Made by a program: the position numbers and the translations under genes. 64,000 nucleotides of DNA, from the NCBI GenBank assembly GCA_012861695.1, contig JAAOOA010000127.1:23808767-23872766 (forward strand), read 5' to 3'. Of this stretch, positions 48,975-58,518 are shown in pieces (the first letter of the stretch is position 1; each line of letters starts with the position of its first letter). Origin of the DNA: Trematomus loennbergii. Lineage: Eukaryota > Chordata > Actinopteri > Perciformes > Nototheniidae. Under the pieces are notes generated by a model. It saw only the letters and a program-made list of their open reading frames with translations. It was not told the DNA's origin and made no database searches.

Positions 48975-49926
48975 CAAGTCAGATAGATTTAATTTTCTCT
49001 TTTAATTGATTGCAACACATTTTATAACCACACATTACAAAATGCACATCAAATATTTTATCAGGCTCAGTTTGCAACCTTGTTGATAAGAAAACAAAAC
49101 TACCAAAAATATGCTTTTACAAAATAAGACAAATATAATAAAGTAAATGCCACTTTGGATAACCGTAATCAAAAACCCATTTTTATTCTACATAAAAAAA
49201 GCTTGACATAAATAAGTTAGTATAATTTCTCAGTGTTTTTACAAAATTATGTACAAAGGTACATTGCAAAGATTTACACAAATACACAGGCATGGTGACT
49301 GCATTTCAGATACGAGCTGTGCTCTCTATCCAGGTGTACACTGGTCTCTTTGAATATAACCCACACTTTAGGCAAATAAGGGAAGCTTTTAGATGCTCAC
49401 ATTTGCATCCTCAGCAGGCTAACAACATTGGTGAAATAATTACAAACAAATGGAAATTTAAGTCTAAGTTGTCACAAAAAAATGTGAAGTCGATTAAGGA
49501 GCACAGGCTGTACTAACCATGCTGAAGCAACCATGTATTTGGTATTGTAGGACATTCAAACCTCCTCTCTGAAGAGCATTAAGGCTGATGAAGCAAGAGT
49601 AAAATATATTGTTGGGGAGAGGATGACTTTACAACACAAGCTGTGCAGTGTGTACGGTCTTTGTCCTTCAATATCTGAGTACCTCAATAAATCAAACACC
49701 ATTACAATGTGGCTGAGGTGTGCAGGAGAAAAATAGGTCATATTCCAGGATTTAACTGATGCTAAAAGCACCGTTCACAAAATAAATAATGGGGTGATCA
49801 TAAGGAAGTCCTAAGACACGATACATTTTTTTTCCTGTGTTGTTTTCCAGGGGAAATTGATACTATGAGACTCTGCACTACGTGACACTGAAGTGACCAG
49901 AGTGAGGACAAATCAAAAACAGATGA

Positions 49927-49933
49927 GCTACAT
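49927..49933 (-). promoter_or_regulatory. Putative miR-221/222 target site 3 in cdkn1b 3'UTR
   Basis: The minus strand reads AATGTAGCT, pairing with miR-221 positions 1-8. It is the third seed match in about 1.5 kb. Confidence 0.45.
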
Positions 49934-50200
49934 TTGTACCGTTCTTCACAGCTGAGTTAGGAAGATGACGGAGTGAAGATACACTGTTAAGAAACTGTAA
50001 GAATCCATGATTTTCTTTAAGTTGTAGCAATTAGGGACTTTGTCCAAGTCACACTGCTTTTCAGAAAATAAATAACAAAAAAATCATAACAGCATTTTGG
50101 AAACACGTTATCAAACTACACTGCAATTCTTCAAGTCAAATCAAAATTCACACCTTTTTACATAAAGGATTTGTGTTCAAATCATAATGTTTTCGTATGT

Positions 50201-50207
50201 GCTACAT
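50201..50207 (-). promoter_or_regulatory. Putative miR-221/222 target site 2 in cdkn1b 3'UTR
   Basis: The minus strand reads ATGTAGCA, an 8-mer-type seed match. It lies about 30 nt downstream (in the transcript) of a Pumilio motif at 50239-50246. Confidence 0.5.
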
Positions 50208-50238
50208 ATGGAGAGAAATATAATATAATATGTATATT

Positions 50239-50246
50239 TATTTACA
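50239..50246 (-). promoter_or_regulatory. Pumilio response element (TGTAAATA) in cdkn1b 3'UTR
   Basis: Exact match to TGTANATA on the transcribed strand, close to miR-221/222 site 2. A second copy (TGTACATA) is at 49248-49255. In human p27 mRNA, PUM1 binding is known to open access for miR-221/222; the same role here is inferred. Confidence 0.45.
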
Positions 50247-50300
50247 CACAGGTAGTAAAAAAAAAGGAGCAAAAAAGGAAATCAAACCTAATTGCACACT

Positions 50301-50307
50301 GCTACAT
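50301..50307 (-). promoter_or_regulatory. Putative miR-221/222 target site 1 in cdkn1b 3'UTR
   Basis: The minus strand reads CAATGTAGCA: a full seed match with A opposite position 1, extended by two further pairs. This resembles the sites established in mammalian p27 mRNA. Function here is inferred. Confidence 0.55.
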
Positions 50308-50493
50308 TGACTGCTTTTAGAGGCAGTAACTTTTTAATTGAGTGCCACAACTTTAGTGTTTCTATTCAGTGCTTCAACAGCGTCCTCCCCCGTCTTCTGG
50401 AGAGCTGATATGTTTCTGATGCTGTGTAGTTCCTCTTCCAAAGTCGGCCAACACTGAGGTTTCCCACGTAAAACGGGAAATACATCTTCGGCT

Positions 50494-51847
50494 CTGTGGG
50501 GAAAATTAAAAAAGAGAAAAGTAAGAGGCTGTACGGTCGAGACAAACTGCTTCATGCAACACTTGCAGAAAACCTTTGCACATGAGTGAGAACAGTGCAT
50601 AGTTTTCTAGAAATAAAAAACATGGAGCATTTCTATTTTTCTATTTGCTGGAGGAATAACTTGAAAGCAACAAAACAGTATCCAGACATGTATAAAGAAA
50701 ACATAAATGCACTACAATTTCCATTGGCTGAATTAATGCAATTTTTCTGTTTGCTCATCAATTTGACTTTATGCAAATATCTTACAGGTTTAAAAATAAC
50801 AGGAGGTGTGATTACAGATCAGCACTTGCACTGTCTTCTACGCTTAGTAATGTATAGGATTTTTAAGAAGGTTGTCACCATAATGGAAAAAGCATGCATG
50901 TAAAGAAAAATTTAACAAACTTGTGTTTCATTGTCTTCATCAGAAACATGATTTGTATGTATTTCAGTGCTACCTTAAAAAGACTAGACCAGTTTTCACA
51001 AATATAAAATACACTACAAAAGGAGACTTGGGTGTATTGTACTGCTCTTCTGCTTTGACTATTCCAATCCTGCCACTACAATGCATATCTCATGCCTATC
51101 CTCCCTCTGCCGTGACCAACACGCGCACTTGTTTTCAGAGCTGCACGGCTCTTCTGCACACTCTCTAACGGCAGAGACAGATGTGTGTGTGTGTTGTAAC
51201 ATTAGTGTGCAAAGTGTGTGCAGCACTCACACATACACTCACAGAGACCAGCCCCTTCCCGTCCCTGCGCCGAGGGCAGTGGCTGCTGACGTGTTACTAC
51301 TACACTGTTGTTCAGCACTGTTGTTTACAGTTCAGAGGGAGACTCGGGCTCGCCGTGGCACGCACAGCTTGTAGTAAAGAGGTGAAAATGTGCAGTCACG
51401 GCTTTCCTGGTCTTACTCAAAACCACTCTTGCATCGATTATAGTAAATCGAAAGAGGGTTGAGTGCAGAAATACAACTGAAAGTCTACCTGCTGCGGTAA
51501 CCACTTTTACTCACACCAACACACTATTACTAGCCTACTATATGAATGGAGGAGCCTGACAACAGTACGTTGCATGTCAAAGCTGCACACTCGCTTCAAT
51601 CCAAATTTGAATATTATTCCATCTAAATGCAAAATAACTTGCATTAAGGAAAAACAGCGTATACCATACAAAAAAATTCATAGCGTTTTCTTTCATTTAC
51701 TTCTGGCTTTCGAGACAAACAGCTGGAAGAGGGGAACGCTACGTTAGTCTTAATTGTCTACACTGACGCTCATAAACAACCAACTATTGTTACATCATGG
51801 AGAAGCCCATTACGTTATTTTTAGGTTGTATAAAATGTAATTCTTAC
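50494..51847 (-). other. cdkn1b intron 2
   Basis: Lies between donor AAACG|GTAAG and the exon 3 acceptor. No repeat element with ends. A moderately GC-rich patch near 51240-51370. Confidence 0.6.
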
Positions 51848-51975
51848 CGTTTCTGGTTTTCACGTTTGCCTCTTAGGACTGGTTTTTCTGGGTGTTTTTT
51901 CTGTCGAGTGGCTCAGACTTGGACAAGTAACCTCCTCTGAGCTGCTGTGTGACCTCTTATTCTGGGCCGAGGGCT
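51848..51975 (-). CDS. cdkn1b: cdkn1b exon 2 (coding 51860-51975, then start of 3'UTR)
   Basis: The acceptor is a pyrimidine tract ending TTTGCAG|AGCCC. The exon encodes the C-terminal 38 residues starting with Glu145, including NKR and TEKTPRK and ending KRQT, with TGA at 51860-51862. Twelve untranslated bases follow before the donor AAACG|GTAAG. A stop just before the last intron matches the human gene, where the third exon is entirely untranslated. Confidence 0.92.
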
Positions 51976-52682
51976 CTGCAAAGGCAAAGGGAAAAGTCAG
52001 TGAAAACTACTGAAAACGCATAAAAAATAAAATGATGTCCAATGTAACTGAACTTCTGCATGCTAGCCCACCATTTCCCATGATGTTGCATTTTATAAAA
52101 TAATTTAAAAAAATGTCCCTAGTGCTTTTAAGCCTGATGGGCGACATACCCCCACTGTGATCGATCTGTTGCATAAGCACCAGCCGGACTACCTGCTAAT
52201 TTAACACACAGCGGTGAAAATATGAGTAATTTTGGTGCAAATTAAGTACCGTGGCATGCAGGTCTTTTCCTCAGCCCGGTGCACTGCTCCGTGCACTCCA
52301 TCTGCCCGTCCGCCCTGTCCGTGTCTTCGGGCACCACAACACAGTGATGGTTCCCGTTTAGATCCACATTATTCCCGGCGGAGCAGACGCTCTTCTCCTT
52401 CCGCGGCTGCCGGTTGTAGAAACTCGGCACGTCTCTGCTATCCACTACCTCCCACTCAAGCCTGCCGTGAGACAGCGGCGTGTGATTAGAGAAGTCGAAG
52501 CCCCACTTGGCGGTGGCAGCCTCTTCCATCTCCCGCAAGTGTCCCTTTAAATCCCTCTTTAACTCTTCGTGATCCAGCGAGCCGAAGAGGCTTCTGCAGG
52601 CGGACGGTTTTGGGTGAACCGACACCCGGGAGTCCGTCCGCTCCAGCGTCGGGCTCCCGTTTGATAGTCGAACATCTGACAT
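51860..52682 (-). CDS. cdkn1b: Cyclin-dependent kinase inhibitor 1B (p27Kip1), two coding exons
   Basis: Nuclear inhibitor of cyclin E/A-CDK2 that restrains the G1/S transition. Coding exons 52250-52682 and 51860-51975 join in frame to give 182 aa (human p27 is 198). Seen: N-terminus MSDVRLSNGSP with the Ser10 site; cyclin-docking RSLFG at 30-34; CDK-binding region about 36-92 including KWGFDF at 59-64 and FYN at 88-90; basic nuclear signal RKRP (138-141) with NKR (150-152); TEKTPRK around Thr172, equivalent to the human Thr187 phosphodegron; C-terminal KRQT. The ATG at 52682 is chosen because it gives the family N-terminus, has A at -3, and the same frame upstream has no ATG before it. Odd: human Tyr74 aligns with Leu76, Tyr89 with Asn90 and Thr157 with Cys143. 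Teleosts can carry two copies (cdkn1ba/cdkn1bb); I cannot tell which this is. Family identity is near certain. Confidence 0.95.
52250..52682 (-). CDS. cdkn1b: cdkn1b coding exon 1
   Basis: Codons 1-144 plus one base, covering the whole kinase-inhibitory domain. The donor is read on the minus strand as CCACG|GTACTT. As in human CDKN1B, the intron falls just after the RKRPA nuclear-localisation segment, which supports the boundary. Confidence 0.93.
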
Positions 52683-52733
52683 TTTCCCCCAAAATAAAGA
52701 CTCTTTTTTTTTTAACAAACAGCCGTACAGTTT

Positions 52734-52817
52734 TCACAACACACTCAAAAACAACGGGTATCTCCTCGTCGGTTGAACAGGCTCCAAAACAAGCGTAAAA
52801 CGACTTATGCCATGCAT
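52734..52817 (-). other. Short upstream ORF in the cdkn1b 5' leader (27 codons)
   Basis: ATG at 52817 and TGA at 52734-52736, ending 51 nt before the p27 ATG. A second ATG four bases further on opens a two-codon frame (Met-Ala-stop, 52805-52813). Human CDKN1B also has a short regulatory uORF; I cannot show the peptide is conserved. Presence in the mRNA depends on the unproven transcription start. Confidence 0.4.
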
Positions 52818-53019
52818 TCGTCGGGCTGGAAACGGTAACGGTCGCGGTGTTTTCAAGCCGAAAGTAGACTCCACGGTTCATCAAAACAAAGTGCCCAGGA
52901 ACTGAAGCCTCTCTGTCAGTCTGGTCCCGTAGTGAGAGGAACTGTGGACGAACCTCAGTACCCAATATGGCGATTGAGAGATGTACTTGGGATCTGAGTG
53001 GAGATTGACTAAAGGGGGA

Positions 53020-53105
53020 GGAAAAAAAAAAAAGATTGACATACAGAGCTATTTAAACGCAAAGAAGGTCGCTCATTGGTCGAGGCGCTTAAGCCCGCCC
53101 CCTCT
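53020..53105 (-). promoter_or_regulatory. cdkn1b core promoter region (GC box, CCAAT box, TATA-like)
   Basis: Reading along the minus strand there is a GC box (reverse of CCCGCCCC at about 53094-53101), then a CCAAT box (reverse of ATTGG, 53075-53079), then a TTTAAATA-like element at about 53050-53057, all 340-420 nt upstream of the p27 ATG. Sp1 plus NF-Y sites are a known feature of mammalian p27 promoters. The start site is not visible directly; I would place it near 53020. Confidence 0.5.
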
Positions 53106-53109
53106 CTTA

Positions 53110-53576
53110 AGGGGGAACAGCTAGTTGCACCAGGCTCAGCACGTCTGGATGCTACAACGTTGTTCTCATCTCCACACTTGAGACGGTTTTGAAAAATATG
53201 TTTAAAATAAATTGTTACTGTGAAAACAGTTGCAACATAACCTCTAAATTAAACATTTGTTGACACTCTTAAAAAATACACGTTGCATTTGACTTTTGGG
53301 CCAATAAGAATAGTTGTTCATCAGTTAACATGTTTTCTATGCAAGTGACCAAATGAGAAAAGATTCTAAAAGCTGACTTTGGCTTAGATTTAAATATTTA
53401 CATAATATAGCACAATGGAATTTTTAAAGAAATCACAACAGTTTCAGACATGATATGACACAACTTTGTTTTTCAATTTAAATTACCGTATTCATTTCAT
53501 ACATCTAAGGCCTAATTTCTTTAATTAAACTGCAATACATTTTTTAAATATCTTAAATACATATACAAAGAATTTT

Positions 53577-53631
<55 letters not shown>

Positions 53632-54459
53632 TATAACTGATTCTGGAAAGCTAAAGCCTCAAGGTGTAGTGCTCTGTTGCGGAAGGTATAACCCCCCCCC
53701 CCCCCCATCCATCCACGAACAATCCAACAATGCCCAGCAACAAATCTGCAAACTGGGTAAAAGGGTATCCTTATGATATGGTATTTCCACCAATTCTCTG
53801 GAGCTGAGTGAGGTAAGTCAAGGTCAGCACACACCAGAGTCCGTCCTCATCTCACCGGCCCCCAGGAGAAAAGTGAAGAACAGATGTACAAGAACTAGAG
53901 AGCCTTGAAAATATTTTTCCAATTCAATAGTCTGCAAAGGCAAGAAAAAAACAAAGAATGACAGGCAAAGGCCCTGCATGCTGATAGTACGAGTTATTTA
54001 CACCACAGCGAAAACTGTACTGCAGGGGAAAAGGAAATGCCAAACCCTTGACATTTTTTTTTTTTTAAATAATATAATTATCACATGTTTGGATTCTCAA
54101 AACAATCTTCAAACTGGATGTGTTTTTTGGGGAATTTATCCAAATTCTCATTCTTTTCTTTGTGCTACAGTTTACACCTTCGACCAGTAAGACAGAAAGA
54201 TCAGCCACAATAAGAGACATGTGGACCTCATGTTCACATAAAGCTGAAAAAACAAGATAAGCCTAAAATAGAACTATAAACTGTTTGCGAGAAATGATGC
54301 AACTTAATTTGACCGTGAGCTATTAATTACCTGTTGGGTCGCAGCAGGGGAAGAAGCGCAGCTGTGGGTAATATCACCATTATGACTTGGACAATGCTGC
54401 CCTCTAGTGTTCACTTTCCAAAATCTCTTTAGCAGCAGTAGAAAGTCAGCAGGCCACAA
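53110..54459. other. Spacer between cdkn1b promoter and yars2 3' end
   Basis: AT-rich, with the (AT)n array and a poly-C tract; no coding signal. Confidence 0.55.
53580..53624. repeat. (AT)n microsatellite
   Basis: About 21 AT units then a short GAGAGAG run; lies between cdkn1b and yars2. A 15-base poly-C follows at 53692-53706. Confidence 0.95.
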
Positions 54460-54697
54460 TCTTTATATCAAACGCTTTTTAATACCATAGCTTTAGATAC
54501 ATGTCTGTACATATACATATTTATATGACAATAATTGGCCTAACGCAAGGTTTAAGCCAAAAAAAAAACAAGAATGTCCCAAAATATGAATACATCCACA
54601 TCATGACTGATCTTGCAGAGGTAGAGTCGCCTACCTTCCCAATCAGTCCATCAAAGGTAAGGTCAAACTGGTCCTGTGTGAGAGCAGCGTGACGGCC
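54460..54697 (-). other. yars2: yars2 3'UTR and predicted poly(A) signal
   Basis: ATTAAA on the minus strand at 54478-54483 is the first good signal after the stop, giving a 3'UTR of about 240 nt. The end is predicted, not observed. Confidence 0.4.
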
Positions 54698-54857
54698 TCA
54701 GAGACTGAGCCACTTGATGATGTAGAAGTTCTTGTTGCCCACTTTGAGCAAGGAAAGTCCATTTGATAAGATATGGAGTTTGGGGATCAGCACCTGCTCT
54801 GGTTTGTCCGCTAGCATGTGGTTGATCGACACGGCTCCCGCCAAAACCATTTGATAC
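54698..54857 (-). CDS. yars2: yars2 exon 5 (C-terminus and stop)
   Basis: Acceptor GTGTGCAG|GTATC. Encodes [15 protein letters not shown] to [13 protein letters not shown], with TGA at 54698-54700. The 3'UTR is short. Confidence 0.95.
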
Positions 54858-57800
54858 CTGCACACAAACAATTAAAACAGTCAGTTAGTGCACAGTTTAC
54901 GCTAGATAATAAGTGATGCTCTTCTTTGTTTCACATCATTTATATATGTATGTATCAATTGTATATATTTAGTTTGAATATAGCATGCTGAAAAAAAGTC
55001 ATAGTAAAGTATTCCATTATATAGTCTTAGACAATAAGGTGCATTTTGACTATTGATGAAATTGTGTTGCCAACATTTTTTTTAAAGATCGTAGTTGGTA
55101 CTGTTGATCATAGAGTTAAGCAATTAACTCCAGAACAGAACGCCTCTGTAGTTCTCTACATGCTTGAAAGGGAAAGTTGTTTAGTTGGTTGCTTTCTGAA
55201 ACCCTCACTCTTAAGTGCAGCTTAATCCTACAAACTGGACCTTTAACAAAACACTGTGCTATAGTCGCTTTCCTCAACCAGAGCTGACCCCAACATATTG
55301 TGAGATGATTTAAGCTCCAGATTATGATATCAGATAGCTTTCGGACTGTTGATTTAAAACAGGACAACCTACCCTCTGGGTCCCTCTGGGATGGCGTTGA
55401 CGTTGCGACAGGCGTCTATGACCGTGGTTCCCGGCTCCAACAGCAGCTCGTGGAAGGGAGCCTCCCTGAAGAGCTCCTGAAGCTCCTCGTCACTCATTTC
55501 CTCCAAAGCCTGCACGCTGCTGTGGTACAGCGCGTTTGTACATCTGGAAAAAGAATATACAATATCACTTTTCTTGTCTGAGGATTACCCCCCCTGCAAG
55601 GAGGTCAGAGGTCATGGGGCAATCACAGAAGAGTGACTTTAGTGGAGATCATTTTCAGTTATACCCTTTTATTCTCAAACTGAATGAGTTGCTGCTCCCT
55701 TAAACCCAATTCAAAGAAAATATGTATCAGAATCAAGTTTAATGCCAGGTACGTTTACACATACAAGGAATTTGATTTGGTATCTGGTTGTGCGAACATA
55801 AACAATCTGAGAAAATAAGTTGCAATAGTAGGTAAAAAAATAAATGTATAAGTATAATAAAAAGTAAGTATTTTTAAGAAACAATTTAGCATTAAAAAAG
55901 AGAATACTAAAAGACAAGTATTTACACTAAATATATTTAAATAAACAAAGAACCTTGAAAGCTAAAAAACTAAAACACTTAGGACAATACAAATATGACA
56001 ATATATGGCAAAATGCAGTGAATTATATTAGAATGTAGAAACTAGCATAAATAAAAGAGCATTAAATACCAAATACAGGAAAAGCACATATAGCGTGTTC
56101 TCACCTCTTTGCACTCTCGAGGCCTTCCTTCCCATGCACCAGTTTGGTCACCTCTGCGGCCAGACGTTTATGTGCGAGGCGTTTCTCTGGTTCCTTTCTC
56201 TGCTGCTCCATCACCCTCTCCACCTCCGCCAGAGGCAGGAAGGTGAACAGCTTCAGGTAACTGCAATAACAAAGCAAAAATATTCATAAGCCAAAACAAC
56301 CAAGTACTGTATTTAAGTACACTTTTGTGGTACATATTGCTCCTTCCACCACTGTGCAACAGGCTTAATCTTCACATACTGTTCCACGATGGCGTCTGGC
56401 TGCCTGACTAAGAACTGGTAGAGTTCGAAGGGAGACGTCTTGTTTCTGTTGAGCCACACTGCGTTGCCGGCGGTCTTCCCCAGCTTGTCCCCCACAGTGC
56501 TGGTCACCAGAGGGAGGGTCAGGCCGTACACCTCCTCACCGCTCACTCTGCAGAGAAAAAAAAACACATTTCAGACTGGAATCAAACAGTGATGATCATG
56601 TTGTGTTTTCAAAATGTTGTTTGATTTCAATCCAATTGTGATCAATTGTGCCGAACAAAGACAAAAACATTGGCCTATAGTTAGAAAGGATTTCCTGGTG
56701 AGATGTTAGATCAAATTGTCCAGCTGCTCAGTGCCTCCAAATTGAATCTTACAGATTTGTATTTAGTTCAGAAGTTAGAAATCATAAATGGTTTCTAATT
56801 AACAAAAGACCACATTCGGTTCATAAGTTCCTGACCTGACCAAGGGTTAGCCAATATATCTATATTATACAAATATTTTGGACCAACTGGTCCAAAACTC
56901 AGCCGCCCGTATCATTACCAGAACTACTTCCATTGATCATATCACTCCGGTTCTTCAACAACTCCATTGGCTCCCCGTTAAATACCGCATCGATTTTAAA
57001 ATGTTGCTCCTATCTCTCTGAACTCCCTTCACATCTACACTCCCTCTCGTGCCCTCCGATCCTCCTCTGCCTTCCAACTCACTGTACCTTCTGCCCGCCT
57101 GACCACCATGGGGTCAAGAGCCTTCAGCCACTCTGCCCCCCGTCTCTGGAGCTCTCTCCCACAAGACATCCGCAATATGGACTCACTCTCAACCTTCAAA
57201 TCCTGCCTGAAAACCCACCTTTTTAAACTGGGGTATTCAATATCTTAATTCTTCTAAACTGATTGTTGTTTTTAAGTCTTTGTTTTTTAAGTCTTGAATT
57301 TCTGTTTGATCTTCTTTGTTGCTTGTTTTAAATATGCTCTGTAAGGTGTCCTTGAGAGCTTTGAAAGGCGCCCATAAATAAAATGCATTATTATTATTAT
57401 TAAATATAGTAATATGAGCCCAGATATCGACTTAGATTTTGTATATTGTGAAAAGTGTTTTATTTTTCTTGGTTTAAAGGCTGCTTTACAGTGAGTGTGT
57501 TTCTGAATGTAATAGCTGTAGTAGCTTTTTTAAATTATTTACCCAATTCGGCAATAAAGCCACATTACTGATTATTTATAAAAATTCTCATTGTGTAAAT
57601 ATTTTGTAAAAGCAGCAATAGTAACCGCTAAAACGTGACAATTTTGCTATTACCCAGCCCTACTCTGAGCACTCAAAGCAGAGACATTGCAATAACTTTT
57701 ACTATTGTTTAATTAGGAAGGGGCCTTTACTTGCGAATGTACTCATGTCCAGACATCAAGTTGCCCAGCTGGTCGGAGCCCCCCAGCTGGATCTTGCAGC

Positions 57801-58518
57801 CGTATATCTGGTTGAGGTGGTGGAAGTCATAAGCCTGGAACATCTGGTAGGTGAACTCCGTGAGGCTCATCCCGTCCGGGCTCTTCAGCCGGGTCTGCAC
57901 GCTGTGACGGCTCAGCATCGTGCCCATACGGAGGTGCCTCCCGGCCTCCGACAGGAAGCCCACCACGCTCCAGTCCTTGTACCAGTGCAGGTTATTTAAT
58001 ACAGTCACCGTGCCCAGCTTCTTGGATCTGTCCTGAAAGTGCGCTTCGTGGTTGGTGAAAATACTCTCGATACTCTCCTGGATGCTGCGGGTGTTCTCTT
58101 CCACAACCTCCGCAGACATCCGCTCCCTCTCGCTCGTTTTCCCGCTTGGGTCTCCGATTTGTGCCGTGGCCCCTCCGAGCACAGCGAGGACATGGTGCCC
58201 GGCGCTGCGGAAGTGCAGCAGGCCGATGATAGCGAGCAAGTTGCCCACATGGAGGCTGTCGGCCGTGGGGTCAAAGCCGCAGTACACAGTCTGAGCCCCG
58301 GACTGGAGCAGTCGAGGAAGCCGGTCCTGAGCTGCGTCTTCTGGGAAAGAGTTCTTCAGAATACCGCGTTTGTTTAGAGTAAATAGCAGCCCGTTATGTG
58401 CAGGGGAAGTGCAGTGAAACTTAGATTTGAGTGTGAGGTAAAGACGTGTTCGCCTTAGTAGAATAAAGGATCCATGCAGCGATACATAACGGCAGGTTCC
58501 TGCCATGGACGCTGCCAT
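54698..58518 (-). CDS. yars2: Mitochondrial tyrosyl-tRNA synthetase, five coding exons
   Basis: Class I aminoacyl-tRNA synthetase that charges mitochondrial tRNA-Tyr with tyrosine in the matrix. Exons 57731-58518, 56380-56547, 56105-56260, 55373-55543 and 54698-54857 sum to 1443 nt, or 480 aa plus stop (human YARS2 is 477). Seen: a basic N-terminus rich in Arg/Ser/Leu that looks like a matrix-targeting sequence; YCGFDPTA at 79-86; HIGH-like HVGN at 90-93; [12 protein letters not shown] at 116-127; the tyrosine-pocket GGSDQLGN near the end of exon 1; KMSKS-like KLGKTAG at 284-290; and an S4-like RNA-binding C-terminus ending FYIIKWLSL. All four junctions preserve frame and family sequence. The ATG at 58518 has AAC before it and G after; the Met at 58506 is an alternative start. 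Neighbours: cdkn1b downstream and ppara upstream, on the same strand. Confidence 0.97.
55125..55246 (-). mobile_element. Fragment of a TTAAAGGTCC-type MITE in yars2 intron 4
   Basis: The minus strand begins TTAAAGGTCCAGTTTGTAGG, resembling the end of a common percomorph non-autonomous element. Only one end is recognisable, so the left boundary is a guess. Confidence 0.4.
55373..55543 (-). CDS. yars2: yars2 exon 4
   Basis: Acceptor TTTTCCAG|ATGT, donor AGAGG|GTAGGT. Encodes [20 protein letters not shown] on to [14 protein letters not shown], leading into the S4-like C-terminal domain. Confidence 0.95.
55722..55930 (-). mobile_element. Retroposon tail fragment in yars2 intron 3
   Basis: The minus strand runs AAATTCCTTGTATGTGTAAA then CCTGGCATTAAACTTGATTCTGAT, a retroposon-tail-like terminus. 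The rest is AT-rich decay. Confidence 0.4.
56105..56260 (-). CDS. yars2: yars2 exon 3 (helical anticodon-binding region)
   Basis: Acceptor TATTGCAG|TTACC, donor AAGAG|GTGAGA. Encodes [14 protein letters not shown] through [22 protein letters not shown], which closely follows human YARS2. Confidence 0.95.
56380..56547 (-). CDS. yars2: yars2 exon 2 (KMSKS-like loop)
   Basis: Acceptor CTCTGCAG|AGTG. Encodes [12 protein letters not shown] followed by [14 protein letters not shown], the ATP-binding signature loop. Two donors are possible at the 3' end; GGAACA|GTATGT is chosen because it alone gives the frame EHYLKLF that continues into exon 3. Confidence 0.95.
56870..57405 (+). mobile_element. 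L2/CR1-like LINE, 5'-truncated 3' end, in yars2 intron 1
   Basis: Plus-strand frames encode the end of a non-LTR reverse-transcriptase ORF2: [13 protein letters not shown] and [13 protein letters not shown], then, after a frame change near 57020, [20 protein letters not shown] and [16 protein letters not shown]. These blocks are typical of fish L2/CR1-clade elements. The element ends in AAATAAAATGCA followed by a (TTA)n tail at about 57389-57402. It is antisense to yars2, broken by stops and frameshifts, and dead. Confidence 0.75.
57731..58518 (-). CDS. yars2: yars2 exon 1 (targeting region and catalytic core)
   Basis: Codons 1-262 plus two bases. It holds the presequence, HVGN, GDPSGK and GGSDQLGN motifs. 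The donor on the minus strand is CGCAA|GTAAAG, splitting the Lys codon that follows YIR. Confidence 0.96.

Larger units (their letters stand above)
48975..50493 (-). other. cdkn1b: cdkn1b exon 3, 3'UTR with predicted poly(A) site
   Basis: On the minus strand a strong acceptor (pyrimidine-rich tract ending CCCCACAG|AGCC) opens this exon 1.35 kb after exon 2. No long reading frame is conserved, as expected for an untranslated exon. ATTAAA signals at 49001-49006 and 48988-48993 suggest cleavage near 48975, giving a 3'UTR of about 1.5 kb, similar to human CDKN1B. It contains three matches to the miR-221/222 target heptamer (50301-50307, 50201-50207, 49927-49933) and Pumilio motifs TGTANATA at 50239-50246 and 49248-49255. 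The 3' end is inferred from signals only. Confidence 0.65.

Noticed and set aside
50334..50493. Minus-strand frame at the start of cdkn1b exon 3 as extra p27 coding sequence
   Set aside because: The stop codon in exon 2 precedes it and the family C-terminus is already complete.
52486..52965. 159-codon frame overlapping cdkn1b as a protein gene of its own
   Set aside because: Its first codon is TTG; the first ATG is at 52881, and the part inside the p27 exon is a shadow of that coding sequence. Kept only as an upstream-ORF observation.
57745..58377. Plus-strand frames opposite yars2 exon 1
   Set aside because: Antisense shadows of a GC-rich coding exon.
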